From: Stutzerimonas stutzeri | Lineage (GTDB): Bacteria > Pseudomonadota > Gammaproteobacteria > Pseudomonadales > Pseudomonadaceae | Direction of reading: 5' to 3' | Assembly: GCF_024448895.1 (NCBI RefSeq) | Contig: NZ_JAMOIC010000002.1 | Coordinates: forward strand, 62,001-126,000 | Length of the DNA: 64,000 bases | Shown: in pieces, positions 18,686 to 27,578 of the stretch | Numbering within the stretch: the stretch's first letter is position 1 | Layout: each line of letters starts with the position of its first letter | The notes under the pieces: generated by a model | The model's database searches: none | Told to the model about the DNA's origin: nothing | The model's input: the letters and a program-made list of their open reading frames with translations, nothing else | Position numbers and translations under genes: made by a program

Positions 18686-20862
18686 GGCTCGGGATGCTGG
18701 CGCAGCAGGTGTGCGGCCATGCTGCGCAGTGGCGCCAGTTGTCGACAGATGAGACCGAGCTGCGTCTGTAGCAGGCGATGGCTGTCATCCAGTTCTTCGG
18801 GTGCCTGCTCCAGTTGTTGCGCCAGTACTTGCTCGGTTTCGTTGTAGACGGCCACCGGCTGATTGTTCTGCAGAGCTGTCGCCAGTTCGTCGAGGCTGCT
18901 CGCCAGCTGCTGGGCTGCTCCTTCGAGCATCTCGTCACGGGCATCATCAGGAAGGCTTTCGCGATGGGCGCCGAGCCCTGAGAGGTAGTTGAGCAGGGTG
19001 TGCGAGAGGATCAGAAAGCGAAAACCGGTCTCAGCGTCCTTGCGGAAATGGCCAGGCTCCAGAAGCATGTTGGACAGCGTTGTGGAGAGGGCGGCATCAG
19101 CGTTGTGTGCGTTGCGCCGTGCCAGCCGGTAAGCCAGGTCGTCGCGCTTGCCACTTTCGTACTGTCGCATGATCTGGCGCAGGTAATCGGCACTGCGGCT
19201 GAGGGTATTGGCGACCACCTGATTGAGGCGCCGACCCTGCCAATCGGGAAGAATCAGGAACACCGCAGCCGCAGCGATCAGGCTGCCCAGCAGCGTATCG
19301 ACCAGGCGCGGCCAGATCAGCCCATAGCCGTCGCCGACCTGATTGAAGCAGAACAGCACCAGAAGCGTGATTGCCGCTGTCGCCAGGGTATAGCGGCTGC
19401 TTCGCATGGCGAAGAACACCACGCCGGCCACCACGGCAAATGACGCCTGCACCTGCTGGCTGGGAAATAGTTCGAACAGCGCCCAGCCCACGACCAACCC
19501 CAGCACGGTGCCAGTCACGCGCTGCACCAGTTTGATTCTCGTTGCGCCATAGTTCGGTTGACAGACGAACACCGTCGTCAGCAATACCCAATAGCCCTGC
19601 TCAGGATGAATCGCGTGGAGCACGGCATAGCCGCAGACCAGCGCCAGGCTCATACGCAAGGCGTGGCGAAACAGCAGGGAGGTAGGGGTCAACTGCAGGC
19701 GAATCCGCGAAAGGGCATCACTCAGCGATTGGGGTTCGCGGTCCAGCAGGCTGCTGTCCTGCTCGCCTTCCAGTGCGTCCGGATTGCTGGCGCTGGCGAG
19801 CTGGCGCTGCATCGTCGACAGGTTGCCGGACAAGGCTCGCAGTGAGCGCAGCAAGCCCCGCCACGCCGGGTTGCTCTGCATGCGCAGATGCTCGAGCGAA
19901 GATTCGAGATCAGCCTGAGCCTGGGCGTTGGCTTCGCTATAGCGAAAGGGCTGGCGCAGCTGAACGGCGCTGGCCAGTTCGCTGCAGGCAACGCCTTGCA
20001 GCCGCAGGAGCCGCCCGCAGCGAAAAAGTACGTCGCTGTGGAAGAACGACTCGGACAGCTCCTGATAGGGATAGTGCGACGAGCTGACACGCTCGTGCAG
20101 ATCCTGTGCGAGAAAGTACAGCTTTAGGTAGTGGCTGATTTTCGCCCCTGGCCGACCATTGCCGAGGCGATGCAGCAGGGTTTCCTTGGTGGCGTTCAGC
20201 GCGCTGACCACGCGCCCGTTCTGTTGCGCGAGCTGCAGGCGGCGTTCTTCCACGTCGAGTTGCCGAACCGGCTCGAACAGCGTCGCCTTGAGCTTGAAGT
20301 ACTGACCCAGCTCTCGATACAGCCGGGCCAGGCTCTGCTGAACGGGCTGATGAGAGAACAGCGCGTTCCACAATACCGAGAGCAATCCGTACCAGGTCGC
20401 CCCGGCCAGTAGCAGCAATGGGTCGCTCCAGGGATTGAGCGCGGCGCCTCCACGCTGGTCGGCGGCGATCATGCTGTAGATGGACAGAATCAGTGTGGCC
20501 TGGGCAATGGTGGCGTAGCGCTCGCCCAGTGCGCCCAGCATGACCAGCGCAAATGCGGCCGCAGCCATACCGCTGACAAACAGCAGCGGATAGGGAAACA
20601 GCAGCTTTACCGAGGCGGCCGCTACGGTGAAACACAGCAACGTGACCAGCAACGCCGATAACCGGCCCAGCCAGCTGTCGTCGGTTTCGGACAGTGCACT
20701 GGCGATGATCCCGAGAAACAGGGGGATCGCCATCGAAGGCTGCCCCAGATACCAGCTCAAGCCCATGCTGCTGGACAGCGCGATCAGCACACGCAAGCTG
20801 TAGCCGAACTTGTCCAACGCCCAGATTCGGCGCAGGGAGTGGCTGAGCGAAGGTGTGCGCAT
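18676..20862 (-). CDS. YccS/FUSC-family inner-membrane transporter
   Basis: A 728-residue protein with two blocks of membrane helices (about 20-165 and 395-530), each followed by a long cytoplasmic region. This is the YccS/YhfK arrangement of the FUSC family, which includes aromatic-acid efflux proteins. The second block contains YWVLLTTVFVCQPNYGATR, typical for FUSC domains. The transport role is inferred from the family; substrate unknown. Confidence 0.88.
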   Translation of the reverse strand: MRTPSLSHSLRRIWALDKFGYSLRVLIALSSSMGLSWYLGQPSMAIPLFLGIIASALSETDDSWLGRLSALLVTLLCFTVAAASVKLLFPYPLLFVSGMAAAAFALVMLGALGERYATIAQATLILSIYSMIAADQRGGAALNPWSDPLLLLAGATWYGLLSVLWNALFSHQPVQQSLARLYRELGQYFKLKATLFEPVRQLDVEERRLQLAQQNGRVVSALNATKETLLHRLGNGRPGAKISHYLKLYFLAQDLHERVSSSHYPYQELSESFFHSDVLFRCGRLLRLQGVACSELASAVQLRQPFRYSEANAQAQADLESSLEHLRMQSNPAWRGLLRSLRALSGNLSTMQRQLASASNPDALEGEQDSSLLDREPQSLSDALSRIRLQLTPTSLLFRHALRMSLALVCGYAVLHAIHPEQGYWVLLTTVFVCQPNYGATRIKLVQRVTGTVLGLVVGWALFELFPSQQVQASFAVVAGVVFFAMRSSRYTLATAAITLLVLFCFNQVGDGYGLIWPRLVDTLLGSLIAAAAVFLILPDWQGRRLNQVVANTLSRSADYLRQIMRQYESGKRDDLAYRLARRNAHNADAALSTTLSNMLLEPGHFRKDAETGFRFLILSHTLLNYLSGLGAHRESLPDDARDEMLEGAAQQLASSLDELATALQNNQPVAVYNETEQVLAQQLEQAPEELDDSHRLLQTQLGLICRQLAPLRSMAAHLLRQHPEPQG

Positions 20863-20979
20863 AAGGAAAAATCCGACTCTTGGTGGGCTGTGGCAGTTGG
20901 ACGTCGGCGGTGTGCTGACGTCACGGTATGCGTTGCAAAGCTTATACCGTTCATCTTTTCCAACCGGAACGACATCGCA

Positions 20980-20997
20980 CAGTCATCGTACTGCCGC
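20980..20997 (+). promoter_or_regulatory. Weak candidate Pho box before the PhoX-like gene
   Basis: CAGTCAT, four bases, CTGCCGC. This compares with the PhoB consensus of two CTGTCAT repeats four bases apart: 6/7 then 4/7 matches. It is 58 bases before the start codon. The spacing is right but the second half is poor. Confidence 0.3.
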
Positions 20998-21054
20998 ATT
21001 CAGCTGGCTTCATTCATGCGCCCCCTCCCCATTCCTATAAATAGAGGACATCGC

Positions 21055-22536
21055 ATGAACCGTGAACATGATGCCAGCCGCCGCAGCCTGCTCAAGGGTG
21101 GTGCCATCACCGCCGCCGTCGTCGCCAGCACCCCCTTCCTCGGTACTCTCGAGGCCTTTGCTGCCCGTAATGCCCAAGGACGTGGCGCCGGCCTGGTCCG
21201 CAGCAGCTATGGTCCACTGCGTCCAGTCAAGGATCTGAGCACCGGCCTGGAGTTGCTGCAACTGCCCGACGGCTTCCAGTACAAGAGCTTTTCCTGGACC
21301 GGTGACCTGATGGAAAACGGCCAGCCAGTTCCAACTTCGCACGACGGTATGGGTGTCATCGATGTGCGTCGCGGCCCGAATGGCCAGGAAATCGTGCTGG
21401 TGCGTAACCATGAAGCCAGTACCGGTCCGCTGATCGACGCCACCGGCATCTACGATGACGTGACCCTGTCCAACGGCCAGCGTCCGGCCGGCGGCACGAC
21501 CAACCTCTACGTTTCCCGCGACATCATGCACCCGGTGCGCACCCTGCCGAGCCTTGGCGGCACCCGTACCAACTGTGCTGGCGGTGTCACGCCCTGGGGC
21601 ACCTGGCTGTCCTGTGAAGAGAACACCTCTGACTACCGTAGCGTCGGTGGCCGCGCTCACGGCTATGTGTTTGAAGTGACGGCCGACCCGTCCATGACCA
21701 CTGGCCAGCCGATCGTCCAGATGGGGCGCTTGCGCCACGAAGCGGTCGCAGTGGACCCGCGCAACAGCTACGTCTACCTGACCGAAGACGCCCGCAACCA
21801 ATCCGGCTACTACCGCTATATCCCTACCGACGCCAGCCAGCAGCCGGGTTCGCTCGCGGTGGGCGGTATTCTGCAGGCAGCCCGTGTACGCGACCGTGCA
21901 CTGGTTGATCTGCACGCGCCTAAGCAGGGCGATAGCTATCAACTGGAGTGGGTGGAGGTATCGAATCCGGACCTTGAACCTCAGCCCGAAGGCAGCGGAC
22001 CTTATGCCCAGGCGCGGCAGGCCGGCGGCCTGAGCATGAGCCGCGGTGAAGGCATCTGGTACAGCGAAGGCAAGCTCTACATCGTAGACACCAGCGCAGG
22101 TACCGACAGCCAGGGCCGCGCCGGCTACGGTGAGGGCGCAGTGTGGATGCACGACCTGGCCAATGATCGTCTGACCTGTATCTTCGCTTCCACCGATGCT
22201 GAGATCGCCAACAACCCCGACAACATCACCGTAAGCCCGCGCGGCGGCGTGCTGCTCTGTGAAGACGGTGGCGGCGTGCAGGATATGTACGGCTTCGGCG
22301 AGCGCCTGCTCGGCCTGACTACGGCTGGCGAGGCGTACATATTCGCCAAGAACAACGTGGTGTTCGACGACGTTCAGGCCGCTGCGGCTGGTAAGAACGT
22401 GTCCGGGGGCGATTATCGCAACCGCGAATTCTGCGGCGCCTGCTTCGATCCGTCGGGACACTTCCTGTTCGTCAACATCCAGACCCCGGGCATCACCTTT
22501 GCCATCTGGGGCCCTTGGGCGCGCGGATCGCTGTAA
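21055..22536 (+). CDS. PhoX-like (DUF839) Tat-exported protein
   Basis: A 493-residue predicted periplasmic protein. A twin-arginine signal (SRRSLLKGG) is followed by a hydrophobic stretch and an Ala-rich cleavage region. The mature part is a PhoX/DUF839 beta-propeller with ETNCAGG-like TNCAGGVTPWGTWLSCEE, GRLRHEAVAVDPR, YLTEDA, and the C-terminal CFDPSGHFLFVNIQTPG. PhoX members are calcium/iron alkaline phosphatases, and several PhoX signature residues are recognisable (CxxNCAGG-type cysteine, CEEN). A role in organic phosphate hydrolysis is plausible. Start 21055 is fixed by the Tat signal. Confidence 0.88.
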   Translation: MNREHDASRRSLLKGGAITAAVVASTPFLGTLEAFAARNAQGRGAGLVRSSYGPLRPVKDLSTGLELLQLPDGFQYKSFSWTGDLMENGQPVPTSHDGMGVIDVRRGPNGQEIVLVRNHEASTGPLIDATGIYDDVTLSNGQRPAGGTTNLYVSRDIMHPVRTLPSLGGTRTNCAGGVTPWGTWLSCEENTSDYRSVGGRAHGYVFEVTADPSMTTGQPIVQMGRLRHEAVAVDPRNSYVYLTEDARNQSGYYRYIPTDASQQPGSLAVGGILQAARVRDRALVDLHAPKQGDSYQLEWVEVSNPDLEPQPEGSGPYAQARQAGGLSMSRGEGIWYSEGKLYIVDTSAGTDSQGRAGYGEGAVWMHDLANDRLTCIFASTDAEIANNPDNITVSPRGGVLLCEDGGGVQDMYGFGERLLGLTTAGEAYIFAKNNVVFDDVQAAAAGKNVSGGDYRNREFCGACFDPSGHFLFVNIQTPGITFAIWGPWARGSL

Positions 22537-22551
22537 GTCTGGTCTGATGAG

Positions 22552-22582
22552 CCCGATCAGACGGAGCTGATCGGGTTTGTTT
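22552..22582. terminator. Terminator after the PhoX-like gene
   Basis: Nine-base stem CCCGATCAG / CTGATCGGG with a six-base loop, followed by a T-rich run (TTTGTTTGATTT). It lies 16 bases past the stop codon. Confidence 0.85.
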
Positions 22583-22652
22583 GATTTGTAGGGTGGACGT
22601 CGCTTCTTTCGTCAACCGTGGCCGGTGGATCGGTGAAGCGTGATCCGCCCTA

Positions 22653-22687
22653 CATCCAGCATCCAGCATCCAGCATCCAGCATCCAG
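22653..22687. repeat. Tandem heptamer repeat
   Basis: CATCCAG is repeated five times perfectly, then CAT. It sits at the convergent junction between the PhoX-like gene and dbpA, next to a GTAGGGTGGAC…GTGATCCGCCCTAC stretch typical of dispersed intergenic repeats. Copy number may vary between strains. Confidence 0.9.
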
Positions 22688-22696
22688 CATTCGAGC

Positions 22697-24076
22697 TTAA
22701 AGCTGCCTGACCTTCAATGAACGGCCCTTGATCTTGCCGGCGTTCAGGCGATTCAGCGCCTGTCTGGCAACGTCACGCTCGACCGCAACGAACGCCTGGA
22801 AATCGAAGATCGCAATCTTGCCAACCTGGGTTCCGGGGATTCCTGCGTCGCCGGTGAGTGCACCGAGGATGTCGCCAGGTCGCAGCTTGTCCTTGCGGCC
22901 TGCGCCAATGCAGAGCGTAACCATTGGCGGCTGCAGCGGCTCGCCAGGCTGAGGCTTCAGGTTACCCAGCGGCTGCCAGTTGAGTGGCGCCTTCTGGCGC
23001 TCCTCGATCGCGCGCGCGCGATGGGCTTCGGACGGTGCAACCAGGCTGATGGCAATGCCTTTCTTGCCGGCACGTCCGGTGCGTCCCACGCGGTGGATGT
23101 GAATCTCCGAATCGCGCGCCAGTTCGACGTTGATCACCATGTCCAGCGCATCGATATCCAGACCGCGTGCCGCGACATCAGTCGCCACTAGCACGGACAG
23201 GCTGCGGTTGGAGAACATCGCCAGCACCTGATCGCGATCACGTTGTTCGAGATCGCCATTGAGCGCCATAGCCGAAATGCCCTTGGCGCTGAGCTGGTCG
23301 ACCAGCTCCTGACACTGTTGTTTGGTGAAGCAGAACGCCACGCAGGTCTCTGGCCGGAAGCTGGCGAGGATGCGCTCCACTGCATTCATACGGTCATCGG
23401 GGTCGATCTCGTAGAAGCGCTGCTCGATCTGGGAGTCGTCGTGCAACGCCTCGGCCTTGACCTGCTGCGGGTCGCGCATGAAGGTCGCGGACAGCTGTTT
23501 GATGCTGGTCGGGTAAGTAGCCGAGAACAACAGTGTCTGGCGCTTGCTCGGCGTCTGCCCGATGATCTCGGCGATGGCGTCGTAGAAACCCATGTCGAGC
23601 ATGCGGTCGGCTTCGTCCAGGACCAATGTGTTCAGGCCGTCGAGCTTGAGCGAACCCTTCTTCAAATGTTCCTGAATGCGCCCCGGAGTGCCGACGATGA
23701 CGTGCGCGCCGTGCTCCAGCGAGCCGATCTGCGGGCCGATGGAAACCCCGCCGCAGAGGGTGAGAATCTTGATGTTGTCAGCCGAGCGAGCCAGCCGGCG
23801 CAGCTCCTTGGCTACCTGATCGGCCAGCTCGCGGGTCGGGCAAAGAACCAGTGACTGGCAACCGAAATAGCGCGGGTTTAGTGGTTCGAGCAGGGCGATG
23901 CCAAAGGCGGCCGTCTTGCCGCTGCCGGTCTTGGCCTGGGCAATGAGATCCATGCCCTTGAGCATCACGGGCAGACTCTGGGCCTGGATCGGCGTCATCT
24001 CGGTGTAGCCAAGCGCGTCGAGGTTGGCCAGCGTCGCGGCGCTGAGGGGCAGGGTGGCAAAAGCTGAACTGGGCAC
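22697..24076 (-). CDS. dbpA: ATP-dependent RNA helicase DbpA
   Basis: DEAD-box helicase that acts on 23S rRNA during 50S ribosome assembly. The motifs are in order: Q motif, AKTGSGKT (motif I), PTRELA, VGTPGRI, DEAD (VLDEADRMLD), SATYP (SAT motif), and HRVGRTGRAG (motif VI). The C-terminal domain (about 385-459) is the DbpA RNA-binding fold (VTLCIGAGRKDKLRPGDILG) that directs it to the 23S hairpin. The GTG start at 24076 gives 459 residues, close to other Pseudomonas DbpA proteins. A longer in-frame ATG at 24145 is possible; neither has a good ribosome site. Confidence 0.93.
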   Translation of the reverse strand: MPSSAFATLPLSAATLANLDALGYTEMTPIQAQSLPVMLKGMDLIAQAKTGSGKTAAFGIALLEPLNPRYFGCQSLVLCPTRELADQVAKELRRLARSADNIKILTLCGGVSIGPQIGSLEHGAHVIVGTPGRIQEHLKKGSLKLDGLNTLVLDEADRMLDMGFYDAIAEIIGQTPSKRQTLLFSATYPTSIKQLSATFMRDPQQVKAEALHDDSQIEQRFYEIDPDDRMNAVERILASFRPETCVAFCFTKQQCQELVDQLSAKGISAMALNGDLEQRDRDQVLAMFSNRSLSVLVATDVAARGLDIDALDMVINVELARDSEIHIHRVGRTGRAGKKGIAISLVAPSEAHRARAIEERQKAPLNWQPLGNLKPQPGEPLQPPMVTLCIGAGRKDKLRPGDILGALTGDAGIPGTQVGKIAIFDFQAFVAVERDVARQALNRLNAGKIKGRSLKVRQL

Positions 24077-24210
24077 GGTGAGATCTGCACAAGAGGAAAT
24101 GGCATGCAGTCTATCAGGCCGGTCGTGGTGCCGTTGGCTGGCCATCGGAGCGAACCCACGAAGATCAAGCCGGTCCCAAGGAGGTCACCTGAAATCACCG
24201 GAGGTTTGTT

Positions 24211-24738
24211 TTGTCCCGTTTGTTGCTGCTGTTGAGCGCGTTAACCCTTCCCGCCGTCGCTGCTGAGCCCGCCCTCTTCGGGCGCTACGAGCAGATCAAG
24301 ATCGAAGACCTCGGCAAGACACTCAAGGCAAAAATGGACACTGGCGCGATGACCGCTTCCTTGTCCGCTCGGGATATCGAGCGTTTCGAGCGCGAGGGCG
24401 AGGATTGGGTGCGTTTCCGTCTTGCGGTAGATGGCGCAGACGACACCCTATATGAACACCGCCTCGCACGTATTGCCGAGATCAAGACCCGCTCTGAAGA
24501 GGCCGCTTCGGCTGACCCCGATGACGACACCGATGTCGAGAGGGGCCCTGACTTCGCCGAACGCCCCGTCGTTCAGATGCAGCTGTGCATCGGCGACCAG
24601 CTCCGCGAAACAGAGGTCAACCTCACTGATCGCAGCCACTTCCGTTACCCCTTGCTGATCGGTGCTACGGCAATCCGAGATCTCGAAGCGGCTATCGATC
24701 CAGCGCAGAAGTACACGGCAGGGCGCCCGACCTGTTAG
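24211..24738 (+). CDS. Retropepsin-like (ATP-dependent zinc protease-type) periplasmic protein
   Basis: A 175-residue protein with an N-terminal signal peptide (residues 1-18). The domain resembles pfam05618, a retropepsin-like aspartic protease fold, with the DTGA motif in KAKMDTGAMTASLSA and RYPLLIGATAI later. The start is TTG at 24211 behind GGAGG. Members are related to RimB-type proteins. Protease activity is not established for this subgroup. Single gene, followed by a hairpin without T-tract (24778-24798). Confidence 0.8.
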   Translation: MSRLLLLLSALTLPAVAAEPALFGRYEQIKIEDLGKTLKAKMDTGAMTASLSARDIERFEREGEDWVRFRLAVDGADDTLYEHRLARIAEIKTRSEEAASADPDDDTDVERGPDFAERPVVQMQLCIGDQLRETEVNLTDRSHFRYPLLIGATAIRDLEAAIDPAQKYTAGRPTC

Positions 24739-25444
24739 AAGACGATCAGTCCCCTGGCTTTGCGCAACAGCGTTGCAGGCTGGCCCGAACGGCCAGCCGG
24801 CTCGCACCGCTGGGCCTTCTGAGCTCGTTCCGAGATTCAACGCCTATTGATGTTGGCCGCATTCTTTAGCCTTTTCCCATGGCTGGAGTATCAGCAGTGC
24901 ATTGTTGCTGTGCGCTTGGTCCTGAGCCGCTCGGCGTTCGAATATGCGACTTCAATAGTGAGTAATATCATTGATCGAACGAGCGGTTTGGATATGCATT
25001 CGTGCATACATATTCATGCATACATCTCGCCCGCGGAAGAATTCGTGAATGGCTCACTGTTAACTTCTCGAAGTTCGATCCAACTTATATATGTAATATT
25101 GATTGGGTACGGATAAGTAGAGTTTCCGAGTTTTAGTGTGGGCAGCTATATATGCAAACCTGGCAAAGCCGGGCTTATAGATAGATGTCGACGAGCACAT
25201 ACGGGCGGGCAGTATTGGTCGAGGTTAGGGACTTTCTGGCGGTTTTTCGATCCCTGCCCTCTGCACGCTGATCGCCTCTAGACAGGACGATACAAAAGCG
25301 CCTGTGGGCTCGCCAAACTCACTGATCGCGCCCGCGCAGCATGCCTAGTCAGACTAAAGTCGGGGCTATCTTTCTGTTACACATCCTTGCTAGATTCACG
25401 ATGTGGTTCCCTTTACCCGTAATAAAAATAAGACGGAGAACGTC
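24739..25444. other. 706-base gene-free upstream region of the symporter operon
   Basis: Contains a GGCTGGCC/GGCCAGCC hairpin (24778-24798), an AT-rich section (about 24930-25180) and a regulator-like site near 25350. Within the AT-rich part, TGCATACAT is repeated at a 14-base spacing (25003-25011 and 25017-25025). A CGTTCGA / TCGAACG inverted pair lies at 24935 and 24975. An 89-codon open frame (24847-25116) has no ribosome site or known domain, and I do not call it a gene. The region probably holds a long regulated promoter. Confidence 0.6.
25346..25361 (+). promoter_or_regulatory. Overlapping palindromes, candidate LuxR-type (CrbR/ErdR-like) site
   Basis: Two overlapping perfect palindromes, TAGTCAGACTA (25346-25356) and GACTAAAGTC (25352-25361), 84 bases before the small-subunit start codon. 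A related AGACTNANGTC sequence lies upstream of the CBS/exonuclease operon (31065-31075, minus strand). Similar symporter genes in Pseudomonas are controlled by the MxtR/ErdR (CrbS/CrbR) two-component system; assigning this site to it is inference. Confidence 0.45.
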
Positions 25445-25708
25445 ATGGCCGACGCCGATAAAACAAATGCTGCTGCGTACTGGAAGGCGAACGTTCGCCT
25501 TATCACATGGAGCTTAGTGGTCTGGGCTCTAGTCTCATATGGTTTTGGCATCCTATTGCGTCCGCTGGTATCCGGTATCCCTGTTGGGGGAACGGATCTG
25601 GGCTTCTGGTTCGCTCAACAAGGTTCCATCATCACGTTCATTGCGATCATCTTCCACTACGCGTGGCGGCTGAACAAACTGGACAAGGAATTCGGGGTTG
25701 AGGAGTAA
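25445..25708 (+). CDS. Sodium:solute symporter small subunit (DUF4212)
   Basis: An 87-residue membrane protein with two hydrophobic helices (about residues 17-37 and 50-72). WKANVRLITWSLVVWALVSYG and the C-terminal FHYAWRLNKLDKEFGVEE are the DUF4212 pattern. These small subunits are always paired with a VC_2705-type large symporter, which starts four bases downstream. Start 25445 follows ACGGAGAA. An earlier in-frame start at 25403 would add 14 residues not typical of the family. Confidence 0.92.
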   Translation: MADADKTNAAAYWKANVRLITWSLVVWALVSYGFGILLRPLVSGIPVGGTDLGFWFAQQGSIITFIAIIFHYAWRLNKLDKEFGVEE

Positions 25709-25711
25709 GCC

Positions 25712-27481
25712 ATGAGTCAATATTGGATCAACATGTCGTTCGTGGGCGCGTCCTTCCTGCTTTATATCGGGATCGCGATCTGGGCCCGCGCGGGTTCGAC
25801 CAAAGAATTCTATGTCGCTGGTGGGGGTGTTCACCCTGTAACCAACGGTATGGCTACAGCGGCAGACTGGATGTCTGCAGCTTCCTTCATCTCCATGGCA
25901 GGCTTGATCGCCTCCGGTGGTTATGCCACTTCCGTCTACCTGATGGGCTGGACCGGCGGCTACGTGCTGCTGGCGATGCTGCTTGCGCCCTACCTGCGCA
26001 AGTTCGGGAAGTTCACCGTGCCAGACTTCATCGGTGACCGTTTCTACAGCCGTGGCGCTCGTCTGACTGCAGTCGTCTGCCTCATCCTCATCTCCGTTAC
26101 TTACGTAATCGGTCAGATGGCCGGTGCTGGCGTTGCGTTCTCCCGCTTCCTGGAAGTGAGCAATTCCGCAGGTATCTGGATTGCTGCTGCCATCGTGTTC
26201 GCCTACGCGGTATTCGGCGGCATGAAGGGCATTACCTACACCCAGGTTGCGCAGTACGTAGTGCTGATCATCGCCTACACCATTCCGGCCGTGTTCATTG
26301 CAATGCAGCTGACTGGCAACCCGATCCCAATGTTCGGCATGTTCGGCACCCACTTAGAGTCGGGCGTGCCGCTTCTGGACAAGCTGGATCAAGTCGTTAC
26401 TGATCTTGGTTTCACTGCCTACACTGCTGACGTCGACAACAAGCTGAACATGTTCCTGTTCACCCTGTCGCTGATGATCGGTACTGCTGGTCTGCCGCAC
26501 GTAATCATTCGCTTCTTCACCGTACCAAAGGTGGCTGATGCCCGCTGGTCCGCTGGCTGGACCCTGGTCTTCATCGCCCTCCTGTACCTCACCGCTCCAG
26601 CTGTTGCCTCCATGGCTCGTCTGAACCTGGTTCAGACTATCTATCCGGAAGGCCCACAGGCCGAAGCGATCCGCTACGAAGATCGTCCAGAGTGGATCCA
26701 GACCTGGGAAACGACTGGCCTGATCGCTTGGGAAGACAAGAACGCCGACGGTCGTGTGCAGATGTACAACGACACCAACGCCGCCTTCACTCCCACCGCC
26801 ACAGAGCGTGGCTGGAACGGCAACGAGCTGACCGTGAACAATGACATCATCGTTCTGGCCAACCCGGAAATCGCCAATCTGCCAGGCTGGGTTATTGGTC
26901 TGATCGCTGCGGGTGCCATTGCGGCAGCCTTGTCGACAGCTGCGGGTCTGCTGCTGGCAATTTCCTCGGCAATCAGTCACGACCTGATCAAGACACTCAT
27001 CAATCCGAAAATCAGTGAGAAGAACGAGATGCTGGCCGCCCGTCTAGCCATGACGGCAGCGATCCTGCTGGCAACCTGGCTGGGCTTGAATCCTCCTGGG
27101 TTCGCCGCGCAGGTGGTGGCATTGGCGTTCGGTCTTGCCGCAGCGAGCCTGTTCCCGGCGCTGATGATGGGGATCTTCTCCAAGCGCGTGAACAGCAAGG
27201 GCGCCGTCGCCGGTATGCTGGTCGGTGTAATTTCCACCGCGGTGTACATCTTCCTGTACCTGGGCTGGTTCTTCATCCCTGGCACTGCGAGCATCCCGAA
27301 CACGCCTGATCAGTGGTGGATGGGCATCTCCCCACAGGCCTTCGGTGCCGTGGGTGCCATGCTGAACTTCGCTGTTGCCTACGCTGTTTCGATGGCTACC
27401 GAGCCGCCGCCGCAGGAGATTCAGGATCTGGTCGAGAGCGTTCGTACCCCTAAGGGTGCTGGCGTTGCGCTTGATCACTAA
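25712..27481 (+). CDS. Sodium:solute symporter, VC_2705 subfamily (acetate/organic acid type)
   Basis: A 589-residue inner-membrane symporter of the SSS family with about 13 helices. Family features include FYVAGGGVHPVTNGMATAADWMSAASFI near the N-terminus, GYVLLAMLLAPYLRKFGKFTVPDFIGDRF, and GLIAAGAIAAALSTAAGLLLAISSAISHDL, which contributes to the sodium site. A long hydrophilic insert (about 310-380) is typical for VC_2705 members compared with ActP. It is probably a carboxylate such as acetate or a related short acid importer. It forms an operon with the small subunit and ends at a strong terminator. Confidence 0.92.
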   Translation: MSQYWINMSFVGASFLLYIGIAIWARAGSTKEFYVAGGGVHPVTNGMATAADWMSAASFISMAGLIASGGYATSVYLMGWTGGYVLLAMLLAPYLRKFGKFTVPDFIGDRFYSRGARLTAVVCLILISVTYVIGQMAGAGVAFSRFLEVSNSAGIWIAAAIVFAYAVFGGMKGITYTQVAQYVVLIIAYTIPAVFIAMQLTGNPIPMFGMFGTHLESGVPLLDKLDQVVTDLGFTAYTADVDNKLNMFLFTLSLMIGTAGLPHVIIRFFTVPKVADARWSAGWTLVFIALLYLTAPAVASMARLNLVQTIYPEGPQAEAIRYEDRPEWIQTWETTGLIAWEDKNADGRVQMYNDTNAAFTPTATERGWNGNELTVNNDIIVLANPEIANLPGWVIGLIAAGAIAAALSTAAGLLLAISSAISHDLIKTLINPKISEKNEMLAARLAMTAAILLATWLGLNPPGFAAQVVALAFGLAAASLFPALMMGIFSKRVNSKGAVAGMLVGVISTAVYIFLYLGWFFIPGTASIPNTPDQWWMGISPQAFGAVGAMLNFAVAYAVSMATEPPPQEIQDLVESVRTPKGAGVALDH

Positions 27482-27534
27482 CTGATAATGCAGCCGGACG
27501 TCAGACCTGTTCTGACACAAGGTTGAGGTAGAAG

Positions 27535-27565
27535 TCGGGCTTCCATATGGAAGCCCGATTTTTTT
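27535..27565 (+). terminator. Terminator of the symporter operon
   Basis: Perfect 10-base stem TCGGGCTTCC / GGAAGCCCGA with an ATAT loop and a run of T. It lies 54 bases past the symporter stop and 14 bases before the next start codon. Confidence 0.92.
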
Positions 27566-27578
27566 AGGGGAGTTTTAT

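Noticed and set aside
22653-22687. CRISPR array
   Set aside because: Units are seven bases without spacers; a simple tandem repeat.
22493-22690. Cys-rich MLDAGCW repeat peptide on the minus strand
   Set aside because: It is only the translation of the CATCCAG tandem repeat and the PhoX-gene terminator.
24847-25116. 89-codon open frame upstream of the symporter operon
   Set aside because: No ribosome site, no domain, AT-rich composition unlike coding neighbours; more likely regulatory DNA.
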